This document shows positions 24,855-32,568 of a stretch of 44,914 bases of DNA, piece after piece. Source of the DNA: Halieaceae bacterium (GTDB lineage: Bacteria > Pseudomonadota > Gammaproteobacteria > Pseudomonadales > Halieaceae); the NCBI GenBank assembly GCA_028282105.1, contig JANQIO010000058.1, positions 1-44,914 on the forward strand, written 5' to 3'. Position numbers and translations under genes: made by a program. Every line of letters begins with the position of its first letter. Positions within the stretch are counted from its first letter, which is position 1. The notes under the pieces were generated by a model. That model saw nothing but the letters and a program-made list of their open reading frames with translations. It searched no databases and had not been told where the DNA came from.

Positions 24855-25955
24855 TCAGGCGATCAGCCCGAATTCGCCGGCCAGCGTATCAATGATCTCG
24901 GCGCGCGGGTTATCGCTCACGGGCAGCGGCTCGCCGGTGATGCGCTCGGCCAACGCCCGGTAGGTCTCGGATGTCTGCATGAGAATCTCCAGCGGCAGGC
25001 CAGGCTCTGCCAGCGCCGGCCGCTCCGCCATGCGCGCCTTGTTGGTGAGGATGTCCGGATCCGGGAAGTGCTTGAGCAGCAGCTGGCGGAACTGTTCCTT
25101 GGAGTTTTCCACCACCCGACCCTCACGGTAGGAAGGCCCATCCCAGATCCGCGAGGAATCCGGCGTACCCACCTCGTCCATGTAGATCAGGCGCTCCTCC
25201 CCCGCCGCATCGCTGACATAGCCAAACTCGAACTTGGTATCGACAAATATCTGGTCGAGCGCGGCAAGGGCGTCGCTGATGAGGGCAAAGCCGTCGCGCA
25301 GCAGGGCCTCGTAGCGATCGATATCCTCGGCAGCCCGGAACGCAAACGCCTGGTAGTGGCGCTGCAGGTCGCTGCGGCTGACGTTTACATCATCAATCTC
25401 CGGCACCCCCGGCAGGCCGCGAATGACCCCCTTGGTGGAAGGCGTGATCAACAGCTCGGGCAGGCGCTGGTCGCGCTCGAGGCCATCGGGCAAAACCTGG
25501 CCGCAGATTTCCCGTTCGCCCTTTTCATAGGCCCGCCACATGGAGCCGGTAATGTACTGACGGGCGATGGCCTCGATCATGACCGGGCGCGCCTTCTGTA
25601 CGATCCACACCAGTGGATGAGGTATCTCGAGAATATGCGAATCCGCCAGACCCTGTGCCCGGAAGCGGCGAAACCAGTAGTTGGAGATGGCATTGAGAGC
25701 GGCCCCCTTGCCAGGCACGCCGTACACACCGCCTTCCCCGTGCCAGATCACCTCGTAGGCAGAGATTCGGTCGGAGATCACCATGACCGCCAACGGCGCA
25801 TCCGGAGCCACGTTGTAGGCGCGTTCGCGCACCAGCCGTGCGCTGTCGGCGGCGCTGAGCCAGTAGACCGAGCGCACCTTGCCGCTGTGCACGGCCTGGT
25901 CGGTACGAATCGGCAGGTCGTCGTTTACCGCCAATACCTGGTCTGCGAGACTCAT
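24855..25955 (-). CDS. purC: SAICAR synthase, long form
   Basis: Phosphoribosylaminoimidazole-succinocarboxamide synthase: ATP-dependent joining of aspartate to CAIR in purine biosynthesis. 366 residues, the long type seen in Vibrio and relatives, not the roughly 237-residue E. coli type. Motifs include the Lys/Arg-rich phosphate region [64 protein letters not shown] and [16 protein letters not shown]. Starts at ATG 25955 ([20 protein letters not shown]). A promoter candidate lies at 26007-26037. I saw no classical PurR box. Confidence 0.95.
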   Translation of the reverse strand: MSLADQVLAVNDDLPIRTDQAVHSGKVRSVYWLSAADSARLVRERAYNVAPDAPLAVMVISDRISAYEVIWHGEGGVYGVPGKGAALNAISNYWFRRFRAQGLADSHILEIPHPLVWIVQKARPVMIEAIARQYITGSMWRAYEKGEREICGQVLPDGLERDQRLPELLITPSTKGVIRGLPGVPEIDDVNVSRSDLQRHYQAFAFRAAEDIDRYEALLRDGFALISDALAALDQIFVDTKFEFGYVSDAAGEERLIYMDEVGTPDSSRIWDGPSYREGRVVENSKEQFRQLLLKHFPDPDILTNKARMAERPALAEPGLPLEILMQTSETYRALAERITGEPLPVSDNPRAEIIDTLAGEFGLIA

Positions 25956-26006
25956 GATGATGGGCCCGGTGTTAGCAACAATTGAATCTGAATCGAGAAA
26001 GGCGCG

Positions 26007-26037
26007 ATTCTAGCAGAGACCCCGACGGCGTTGACAA
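26007..26037 (-). promoter_or_regulatory. Candidate purC promoter
   Basis: On the minus strand an extended -10 TGC-TAGAAT (26015-26007) and a -35-like TTGTCA (26037-26032) are separated by 19 bp, longer than ideal but compensated by the TGn extension. The transcript would have a leader of roughly 45 nt. On the plus strand an overlapping TTGACA (26031-26036) could be the -35 of the divergent lipoprotein gene, though I see no matching -10 for it. Confidence 0.4.
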
Positions 26038-26081
26038 ATCCTTACGGGATTCAGGCACTTGGCTACGGTAAAGTTACATCC

Positions 26082-26774
26082 ATGAACAAACTCCTCGCCC
26101 CAACGCTGCTCGCCCTGCTGCTGTCTGCCTGCGCCAGTGAGCCGGAAGCACCGGCCGCACCGGAGACGGCCCTGGTGCTACCGACGCCGCTGGTGCGCGA
26201 TTTTTCCGGGCACTGGGAAATGGATTACGGCCGCAGTGATAACGTCGACCAGAAGCTGCGCAGCCTGTACCGAGAAATGCAGCGCAACGCCGAGCGCATG
26301 GCGCGCGGCGACCAGCGCGCCCGTATGGCCTCCCCGGAACTGCAGGCCGCGAACTTTCGCCAGGTCGTGGATATGGCGCGGCTGGCAGACATGATCACCG
26401 AATCGCAGGTACTGGAGATCGAGCAGAGCAGTGACGATATCGCCATCAAGCGTGAGAACACCTTCACACTCAGCTGTGTGTTCAGCGACGAGCAACCCCA
26501 AATGGTCATCGACGAGCTGGGCAGCGAGGTCTGTGGCTGGGACGCCCAGCAGCTGCTGTTCCGCATCGCCCTGCCGGATGGCCTCGATATTCTCCACCGG
26601 GTGTCCATGAGCGACGACCGCCAGCGCCTGCACGTCGCCACCCGAGTCAACCGTCGCGGCGCTGCCCCCTTTACCATTAATCGCTTCTACTTCCGCTTTG
26701 ACCCGCTGCCGGAAGACTACGAGTGCGAGTACACCCTGAGCCGCGGCAACGTATGCCAGACAGCCTCCCAGTGA
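26082..26774 (+). CDS. Lipoprotein of unknown function
   Basis: 230 residues from ATG 26082 with lipobox LSAC (C17) after MNKLLAPTLLALLLSA. An Ala/Pro/Glu-rich linker precedes a single domain that starts FSGHWEMDYGRSDNVDQKL, contains a charged helix (REMQRNAERMARGDQRARM) and ends in beta-strand pattern (FTINRFYFRFDPL) with a terminal cysteine pair region (YECEYTLSRGNVCQ). No family recognised. An earlier in-frame start at 26031 would add 17 residues before the lipobox and is unlikely. It overlaps the next gene, so the two appear to be an operon. Confidence 0.75.
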   Translation: MNKLLAPTLLALLLSACASEPEAPAAPETALVLPTPLVRDFSGHWEMDYGRSDNVDQKLRSLYREMQRNAERMARGDQRARMASPELQAANFRQVVDMARLADMITESQVLEIEQSSDDIAIKRENTFTLSCVFSDEQPQMVIDELGSEVCGWDAQQLLFRIALPDGLDILHRVSMSDDRQRLHVATRVNRRGAAPFTINRFYFRFDPLPEDYECEYTLSRGNVCQTASQ

Positions 26775-27919
26775 TACGCGCCCTACTGGCGCTGGCCCTG
26801 CTCTGCGCTGCCGCCGCCGCGCCGGCACAGGAGAACAATGGGGAAGACCCGCTGAAGCGCTGGCAGACCCTGGACCAACCCCAGGTCGTTGCCGCGCCAG
26901 AGCCTGAGCGCGTTGAGCTGGTGACCCGCAGTGCGCCGCCACCGCCCCACCGCGCCCTGGAAGTGGGCCTGGTGGTACTGGACCCCGGTACCGGCGGCGA
27001 CAGCCTCGCCAATCGACAACAGGGCGTGTTCCAGGACGTGCGCGCAGCCGAGGCCCGCTACCTGCCCTTTGCGCTGCGCCGTGCGCTGGTGGACAGCAAC
27101 CAATGGGGCGCGGTGCGGGTGCTGCCCGGCAGCGACCCGGGCTATGAACTGCTGGTGAGTGGGCGCATCCTGGTCTCCAACGGCGCCGAGCTGAGCCTGG
27201 CACTGCAGGTGCGCGACAGTCTTGACGAAGTCTGGCTGGAGAAGACCTACCACTTCGTCGCCGAGGAGAATGCTTACCTGGAGACAGAGCGACGGCTGCG
27301 CCGCCCCTTTCAGGACCTCTACCACCAGTTTGCCAACGACCTGCTGGCTCTCAAGCAGCAACGCAGTGACCGGGAGCTGCGGCGCATCCGCGAGGTATCC
27401 GAGCTGCGCTACGCCGCGGACCTGCTGCCCGACGCCTTTGGCAATTACCTGGGCCGCGATGAAACCGGCCGCATCAACGTGGAGCGGCTGCCGGCCGAGG
27501 ATGATCCCATGGTGGCACGCATCCGCCAGGTACGGGAGCAGGAATACCTGTTCATCGATACCACCGACGAACAGTACGCCGACCTCTACACCGAGATGAC
27601 GCCGGTGTACGACCTCTGGCGCCAGTATCTCTGGGAGCAACTCGCCTACCGGGAGGCCTGGGAAACCCGCCTCGCTGAACGCGACAAGCCACGTCGCGGC
27701 AGCTACCAGGCCATGAAGCAGACCTATAACAACTACAAATGGGAGAAGATCCAGCGCGAAGAGATGCAGACCCTCGCCGAGGGCTTTGACAACGAGGTGG
27801 CACCCACCGCCATGGAACTGGAAGGCAGGGTGGTGAAACTGAACGGCAGCCTCGATCAGCGCTACCGCGAATGGCGCAGTATTCTGCGCCAGATCTACCA
27901 GCTCGAAACCGGCCCCTGA
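26753..27919 (+). CDS. Exported protein of unknown function
   Basis: 388 residues from ATG 26753; GTG 26771 is an alternative that would make a GTGA overlap with the preceding stop. A signal peptide (VIRALLALALLCAAAAAPAQ) with AxA cleavage predicts a periplasmic protein. The first half has a beta-rich domain (EVGLVVLDPGTGG, YELLVSGRILVSNGAELSLAL); the second half is long, charged helix with repeated Arg/Glu/Gln and many Tyr and Trp (MKQTYNNYKWEKIQREEMQT), probably coiled coil. No family recognised. Position between a lipoprotein and a GGDEF-EAL protein suggests an envelope signal or surface-attachment role, as inference only. Confidence 0.72.
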   Translation: MPDSLPVIRALLALALLCAAAAAPAQENNGEDPLKRWQTLDQPQVVAAPEPERVELVTRSAPPPPHRALEVGLVVLDPGTGGDSLANRQQGVFQDVRAAEARYLPFALRRALVDSNQWGAVRVLPGSDPGYELLVSGRILVSNGAELSLALQVRDSLDEVWLEKTYHFVAEENAYLETERRLRRPFQDLYHQFANDLLALKQQRSDRELRRIREVSELRYAADLLPDAFGNYLGRDETGRINVERLPAEDDPMVARIRQVREQEYLFIDTTDEQYADLYTEMTPVYDLWRQYLWEQLAYREAWETRLAERDKPRRGSYQAMKQTYNNYKWEKIQREEMQTLAEGFDNEVAPTAMELEGRVVKLNGSLDQRYREWRSILRQIYQLETGP

Positions 27920-28020
27920 GCCTGAGAACCGGCCCGCACTTCTACAATTTTTCTTAGAAATTTCAATAGTTTTCTGCCATTATCGAGAAAAATTCGAAAT
28001 GGCTACATCAACGACACACG

Positions 28021-30363
28021 ATGAAACGCCGTTTGACCATTGCAGGGAGGGTGAATCTGTTCGTCACGGGCCTGGCGGTTATCGTGACGCTCATTGTCTG
28101 CGCCCGTCTGGTATACCTCGACTACCAGGCCAACCTGCAGGCGCTGGTCGAGGAAATCGAGTGGCGCTCTACCCAGGGCATCCAGCACGAAGTCGCTTTC
28201 TACTACCGGGATATCGAACTGCTGCAGGGTCTGTTTGACGATCTTGCCGATCACCCTGCTATTCACCGCGTGGCCGCCTACGGCATGACCGGCGAGATGC
28301 TGTCGGACGCATTGTTCAACGGCTCCACCGGGTTTCCCTATACCGACTTCGAAAGTATGCGCAACGGTGCCGGCCAGTTGCAGACGGGTCTGCGCGAGCC
28401 ACCGCTGTTGGACGGTCTGAGCGCCCCCATCGACCTGACCGTGCCGGTGTACGCCGCCATCAACCCGCTGGAAGAAGGCATCCCGCCGGCGGTCTACGGC
28501 GAGCGGCTGGCCAACGCCGGCATCCAGGGCAGCCAGTTCCTGACCGGGTACTACCATGTCGGCCTCAAGCGCGATGCGCTGCTGCAGGCCATGGCTGGCC
28601 AGATTCGTACCACCCTCACCACCGGCGCCGCGGTGCTGCTGCTGATCATCTCCCTGACCGCCATATTTACACGCTCCATCCGCGCCTCGCTGGCGGGCCT
28701 TGAGGATATGGCCTACGAGATTTCCAAGGGCAATCTCGACAAGAAATTCCGCACCCGCGGCATCGGCGAGATCAAGGAAATCACCTCGCTGCTGAACGTC
28801 ATCCTTGGGGAACTCAAGAAACACAAAGACAAGATGGAAACCGACAGCCACCTGCTGCGAATGAAGGTGGATGAGCGCACCGAGCAGCTGTCGGAGCAGA
28901 ACAAGCGCCTCAATGAGGCGGTGCGCCAGGTCACCAAGACCAAGAACAAGCTGCGTCAGCTGGCCTACTACGACAGCCTGACCGAGCTGCCCAACCGTCA
29001 GCTCTTCACGGAGCAGCTCGATATGCTGCTGCGCATGGCCCAGCGTGAAAACCGCACCATCGCCCTGCTGTTTCTGGACCTCGACAACTTCAAGCGTATC
29101 AACGATTCCCTGGGCCACAACGCCGGCGATGTGCTGCTGCGCGAAGTCGCGTCCCGGCTCGGCCAGTGCGTGCGCGACAGCGACCTGCTGGCCAAGTACG
29201 TCGACAGCGAGGGCAAGATCGGTGTTTCACGCCTGGGCGGCGATGAGTTTACCGTGGTGCTCAACAACGTCGACAAGCCGGAAACCGCGGCGACGGTGGC
29301 GGAGCGCATCCTGGAGTCTCTGCAGGCGCCGATGATTATCGGGGGTCACGAGGTGGTGGTGACCCCCAGTGTCGGCATCGCCCTGGCGCCCCAGGATGCC
29401 GACAACGTGGAAGACCTGCTGAAACTGGCGGACACCGCCATGTATCACGCCAAATCCCAGGGCCGGAACAAGTACAGCTTCTATACCAGCTCCATGAAGG
29501 GCTCCAGCGTCGGCCGCCTCAAGCTGGAAACTGAGCTGCGCAAGGCGGTGGAGCGGGAAGAACTGATACTGCACTACCAGCCACAGATCTGCGCCGAGAG
29601 CGGGCGCATCATGGGCGCCGAAGCACTGGTGCGCTGGGAACACCCCAAGCACGGCCTGATTCCCCCGGTGCGGTTTATCCCGCTGGCGGAGGAAATGGGC
29701 CTGATCCTCGATATCGGCGCCTGGACGCTGCGCGAGGCCGCGCGCCAGAGCAAGCGCCTGCAGAATCTGTCGGTGGAGGTACCGAAGATCGCCGTCAATA
29801 TCTCGGCGCTGCAGTTCAACCCTCACTTCCCGGGCCAGGTGGAGACCGTACTCAAGGAAACCGGCATCGATCCCGGCCACCTGGAACTGGAGCTGACCGA
29901 AGGTGTCATCATGAGCAACGCCAACGCCTCGGTCGATGCCCTGCACGGTCTCAAGGAACTCGGGGTGAGCCTGTCGGTAGATGACTTCGGGACTGGTTAC
30001 TCCTCCCTCAGCTATCTGTCCAAGTTCCCACTGAACGAACTGAAGATCGATCGCAGCTTTGTGATCGAGTACGACAAGAGCGCCAACAGCGCTGGCCTCA
30101 TCAGCGCCATTATCGCCATGGGCAAGAGCCTGAACCTGTCGCTGGTAGCCGAAGGCGTGGACTCCCCGGAACAGTTTATGTTCCTGCGTGAACGTGAGGT
30201 GGACACCATCCAGGGCTACCTGTTCAGCAAACCACTGCCGGAAGAGGATTTTGTCAGCCTTGTGAAAGAGGCGCCCTTCGCCACCCAGATCGAGGACATG
30301 GTCACTCAGGCGGCGACCCAGGCCGAGCGGCAGCGCGAGGGTTCAGCCTTCGCCGGCAGCTAG
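28021..30363 (+). CDS. Membrane GGDEF-EAL protein (c-di-GMP turnover)
   Basis: 780 residues. TM1 (about 9-32), a periplasmic sensor of about 165 residues (YLDYQANLQALVEEIEWRS onward), TM2 (about 200-222), HAMP-like linker and coiled coil to about 305, GGDEF domain (RLGGDEFTVVLNN near 404), EAL domain (GAEALVRWEHP near 533). GGDEF is canonical, but no RxxD inhibitory site precedes it. The EAL side keeps ELTEGVIM, DDFGTGYSSLSYL, LKIDRSF, EGVDSPEQ and QGYLFSKPL, so it should be an active phosphodiesterase, possibly bifunctional. A short insert (KYVDSEGKIGVS) lies before GGDEF. No good ribosome-binding site precedes ATG 28021. The 101-bp AT-rich gap before it may hold a promoter. Confidence 0.94.
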   Translation: MKRRLTIAGRVNLFVTGLAVIVTLIVCARLVYLDYQANLQALVEEIEWRSTQGIQHEVAFYYRDIELLQGLFDDLADHPAIHRVAAYGMTGEMLSDALFNGSTGFPYTDFESMRNGAGQLQTGLREPPLLDGLSAPIDLTVPVYAAINPLEEGIPPAVYGERLANAGIQGSQFLTGYYHVGLKRDALLQAMAGQIRTTLTTGAAVLLLIISLTAIFTRSIRASLAGLEDMAYEISKGNLDKKFRTRGIGEIKEITSLLNVILGELKKHKDKMETDSHLLRMKVDERTEQLSEQNKRLNEAVRQVTKTKNKLRQLAYYDSLTELPNRQLFTEQLDMLLRMAQRENRTIALLFLDLDNFKRINDSLGHNAGDVLLREVASRLGQCVRDSDLLAKYVDSEGKIGVSRLGGDEFTVVLNNVDKPETAATVAERILESLQAPMIIGGHEVVVTPSVGIALAPQDADNVEDLLKLADTAMYHAKSQGRNKYSFYTSSMKGSSVGRLKLETELRKAVEREELILHYQPQICAESGRIMGAEALVRWEHPKHGLIPPVRFIPLAEEMGLILDIGAWTLREAARQSKRLQNLSVEVPKIAVNISALQFNPHFPGQVETVLKETGIDPGHLELELTEGVIMSNANASVDALHGLKELGVSLSVDDFGTGYSSLSYLSKFPLNELKIDRSFVIEYDKSANSAGLISAIIAMGKSLNLSLVAEGVDSPEQFMFLREREVDTIQGYLFSKPLPEEDFVSLVKEAPFATQIEDMVTQAATQAERQREGSAFAGS

Positions 30364-30381
30364 CGCCCCCAGGCGGCGCTA
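30361..30381. terminator. Hairpin spanning two convergent stop codons
   Basis: TAGCGCC (30361-30367) pairs perfectly with GGCGCTA (30375-30381), leaving a 7-nt loop. The left arm starts with the TAG stop of the GGDEF-EAL gene and the right arm contains the TAG stop of msrA read on the other strand. It may serve as a bidirectional terminator, though no T-run follows on either side. Confidence 0.5.
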
Positions 30382-30990
30382 GTGTGAGGCGGGCGCCAGC
30401 GCCTCGGCGCGGGCCCGGATGTCCGTCCCTTCCCAGACTTCGTCCAGGCGTCGCTGGCGGCCGCAGCCCCAGCGATAGTATTTGTAGCGCACCGGGTTCT
30501 TGAGATAGTAGTCCTGGTGGTACTCCTCCACCGGGAAGAACCTGGCTCGCGGCAGAATGGGCGCGGCGATTGTCTGCTGCGGGAACATGCCCCGGACCAC
30601 GGCCAGCGAAGACTCCGCCAGCGAGCGCTCCTGCTGGGTCTCCACGAAAACCGCCGGGCGGTAGCTTTCACCACGGTCACAGAACTGGCCGCCGCCGTCA
30701 AAGGGGTCAACGTTGGCCCAGTAGATATCCAATAACTGCGCGAAGCTGATCTGCGCCGGATCATAGTCCACCTGCACCACCTCGTAATGCCCGTCATGGG
30801 CGCCGCCGTAAGTCGGGTTGGGATGGGTGCCGCCCGAGAAGCCGGATACCACATCGGTCACCCCGGGCACGCCCTGGTAGGCGGCCTCCATACACCAGAA
30901 GCAGCCGCCGGCAAACACCGCAGACGCGCTCCAGGCGTTTACTGTCACGCCCAATAGCGCGGTGCAGATAAGGGAACGAAGAACAGACAT
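30379..30990 (-). CDS. msrA: Periplasmic peptide-methionine (S)-S-oxide reductase
   Basis: Repairs oxidised methionine. The catalytic motif is AGGCFWC with nucleophile C30; EAAYQGVPGVTDVVSGFSGG and the GHYEVVQVDYDP substrate region follow, and HQDYYLKNPVRYKYYRWGC contains resolving-cysteine candidates. ATG 30990 (MSVLRSLICTALLGVTVNAW) was chosen because AAGGA lies 9 nt upstream; ATG 31008 would add six residues and disrupt that spacing. The signal peptide ends near WSASA, just before the catalytic core, so this is an exported MsrA, not the cytoplasmic form. 203 residues. Convergent with the GGDEF-EAL gene. Confidence 0.93.
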   Translation of the reverse strand: MSVLRSLICTALLGVTVNAWSASAVFAGGCFWCMEAAYQGVPGVTDVVSGFSGGTHPNPTYGGAHDGHYEVVQVDYDPAQISFAQLLDIYWANVDPFDGGGQFCDRGESYRPAVFVETQQERSLAESSLAVVRGMFPQQTIAAPILPRARFFPVEEYHQDYYLKNPVRYKYYRWGCGRQRRLDEVWEGTDIRARAEALAPASH

Positions 30991-31174
30991 TGGCGCATCC
31001 TTAAACATAGACGCAGCAATAGACTACGCCTGATGGGCTTGGTTCAACGCAATAATTACAGAATTGCTTCGCAGAACCCAGCCGCGTAGACGGCGGCTGT
31101 AATCGTGTGTAATCGCCTTCCAAAGCCACCCACCTAGAATCTCCTCAAACAATGAGCAGATGGCTGAGGTGAAA

Positions 31175-32074
31175 ATGGTCCAAATCATCAAACAGTATGG
31201 CTTGCCGGGCACGGGTACCAACCAGCTGCGATTGATACTGCAGGATTCCGGTGGGATTGAAGTCCTGATGCACATCCTGGGCGACAAGGCACAGGGGCCT
31301 TCAGGCGCCATGATGAATGCCGACACCAGCCTGGAGCCACTGGAATTCGTCAAACGCGCAACGCTGGAACTCAGAGCACCGACGACCAATCTTTCCGACA
31401 GCTCGCAGCTCGACTGGCTGCGGGGCATTGCGGATGATGTGCACGCGGCCGTGCTGGGTAACACACTCAAATTTGTAGTCTCTGTGCGCGATCCCTACTC
31501 CTGGATTCATCAAACGCTGAAAGCGACCAATATGCTCCCATCGATCAACGATAAAGGAACTCACCAGCCCGTCACGCTGCTGCAGAAGCAACTGGTAGTC
31601 TCCGCCTGTCGCCTCTACAACGAGTGCTATGGCCAGTGGCTATTGTTTCGTGACAGCAAGCCACAGAGTGTGCAGTTTGTCCGCTTCGAAACACTGCTGC
31701 GCAATAGTGCGATTCTGCCCGGGCTGGAGCGATTTCTGAGCACGCGATTAGCGCGGGTCGATCCAAAAGAGCAATGGGCAACGCGCGCTGCGTGGGATCA
31801 CCTACCCACCTCTACCACTCCTCAGCCTGATTACGTTCAATCCTATGTTGATCAGAGCTATCTCTCTGAGCTGGGGTTGGATGCCATAGAGCTTGTCACG
31901 CGCAGCATTGAATGGCCGCGCCTGAGTGACTTCGGTTACCTGCCTATCAGCAACGGTACACAGGTTTCCCGACGCATTCAGAGTGCTGGCAGCGGACCTG
32001 GTTGGCAAAAATGCGAACGGACCAAGAGTTCGCCGCTGTCACCGCTGTACTCTCTGCCTATAACGATTCGCTGA
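31175..32074 (+). CDS. P-loop sulfotransferase-like protein
   Basis: 299 residues from ATG 31175 (MVQIIKQYGLPGTGTNQLRL), chosen because GAGG lies 5 nt upstream; ATG 31160 is possible. YGLPGTGTNQL matches the YGxxxTGTNYL phosphosulfate loop of a bacterial sulfotransferase-like family, and FVVSVRDPYSWIHQTL supplies the RDP motif of the 3'-phosphate site. Substrate unknown. The last 22 residues (KCERTKSSPLSPLYSLPITI plus R) are poor in family character, while the +1 frame through the same DNA reads well into the next gene, so the natural C-terminus is uncertain. GC is clearly lower than in neighbours (27 of 60 in 31501-31560 against 40 of 60 in 29641-29700), hinting at acquisition. A -10-like TAGAAT sits at 31135-31140. 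Confidence 0.72.
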   Translation: MVQIIKQYGLPGTGTNQLRLILQDSGGIEVLMHILGDKAQGPSGAMMNADTSLEPLEFVKRATLELRAPTTNLSDSSQLDWLRGIADDVHAAVLGNTLKFVVSVRDPYSWIHQTLKATNMLPSINDKGTHQPVTLLQKQLVVSACRLYNECYGQWLLFRDSKPQSVQFVRFETLLRNSAILPGLERFLSTRLARVDPKEQWATRAAWDHLPTSTTPQPDYVQSYVDQSYLSELGLDAIELVTRSIEWPRLSDFGYLPISNGTQVSRRIQSAGSGPGWQKCERTKSSPLSPLYSLPITIR

Positions 32075-32091
32075 CACACAAGGAGAAAGTT

Positions 32092-32568
32092 ATGAACTTC
32101 GACGTTCCACGCGGCGGCGGTGAAGTCTTTTACTTCGAGGTGACGCCAGTTGCCCCTATCAATGGACAGGTACAGCCCTGGCCGGTACAGGAAATAGGCG
32201 TGCCACAACCCGGTCCCGTCGGCAGTTTTGATATTCAGTTCAACGGCGCGTCAACTTTGCGTCAGCGTCAATCCGAGGCAATGACTCTGGTGTTCACCCT
32301 GGCGCCGGACGTGCAGACGGCGGACGAGCTCTGGCGTTTTTGTGATGGGGGCGCATTCTACTGCAATGACCACGGGGACTATCTGGCCGACATCGAGTTT
32401 GAGCTGAGCGATGCCAACACAGTTCTGACAATGAAGATCAGCTGTGTCACGGATATCGAGGAGGCCTTCAGCTTTTTCTTCGTCGCCTGTTGCCGCAACG
32501 CGGCGTCGGGAGAAATTGTGACCTATTCCTCGGCGGATCCTGGTGGCTCTATTCGACGGAATAACTAA
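32092..32568 (+). CDS. Unrecognised 158-residue protein
   Basis: ATG 32092 follows AAGGAG with a 6-nt spacer, the strongest ribosome-binding site near here, and lies 17 bp after the sulfotransferase-like gene. The same frame is open upstream to ATG 32011 and TTG 32002. The protein starts MNFDVPRGGGEVFYFEVTPV and looks like a beta-sandwich: alternating strands (SFDIQFNGAST, AMTLVFTLAP, ADIEFELSD, VLTMKISCV) and five cysteines, in the patterns FCDGGAFYCNDHGDY and VACCRN. No signal peptide or membrane helix. No family recognised. It overlaps the convergent kinase gene by 20 bp. Probably cotranscribed with the sulfotransferase-like gene. Confidence 0.7.
   Translation: MNFDVPRGGGEVFYFEVTPVAPINGQVQPWPVQEIGVPQPGPVGSFDIQFNGASTLRQRQSEAMTLVFTLAPDVQTADELWRFCDGGAFYCNDHGDYLADIEFELSDANTVLTMKISCVTDIEEAFSFFFVACCRNAASGEIVTYSSADPGGSIRRNN

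Noticed and set aside
26723-26752. Upstream start extension of the exported protein
   Set aside because: It would place about ten charged residues ahead of the signal peptide inside the previous gene's coding sequence.
30500-31160. tRNA or small RNA gene near the msrA promoter
   Set aside because: A GCCGC/GCGGC hairpin at about 31080-31099 is present, but there is no cloverleaf, T-loop or anticodon arm.
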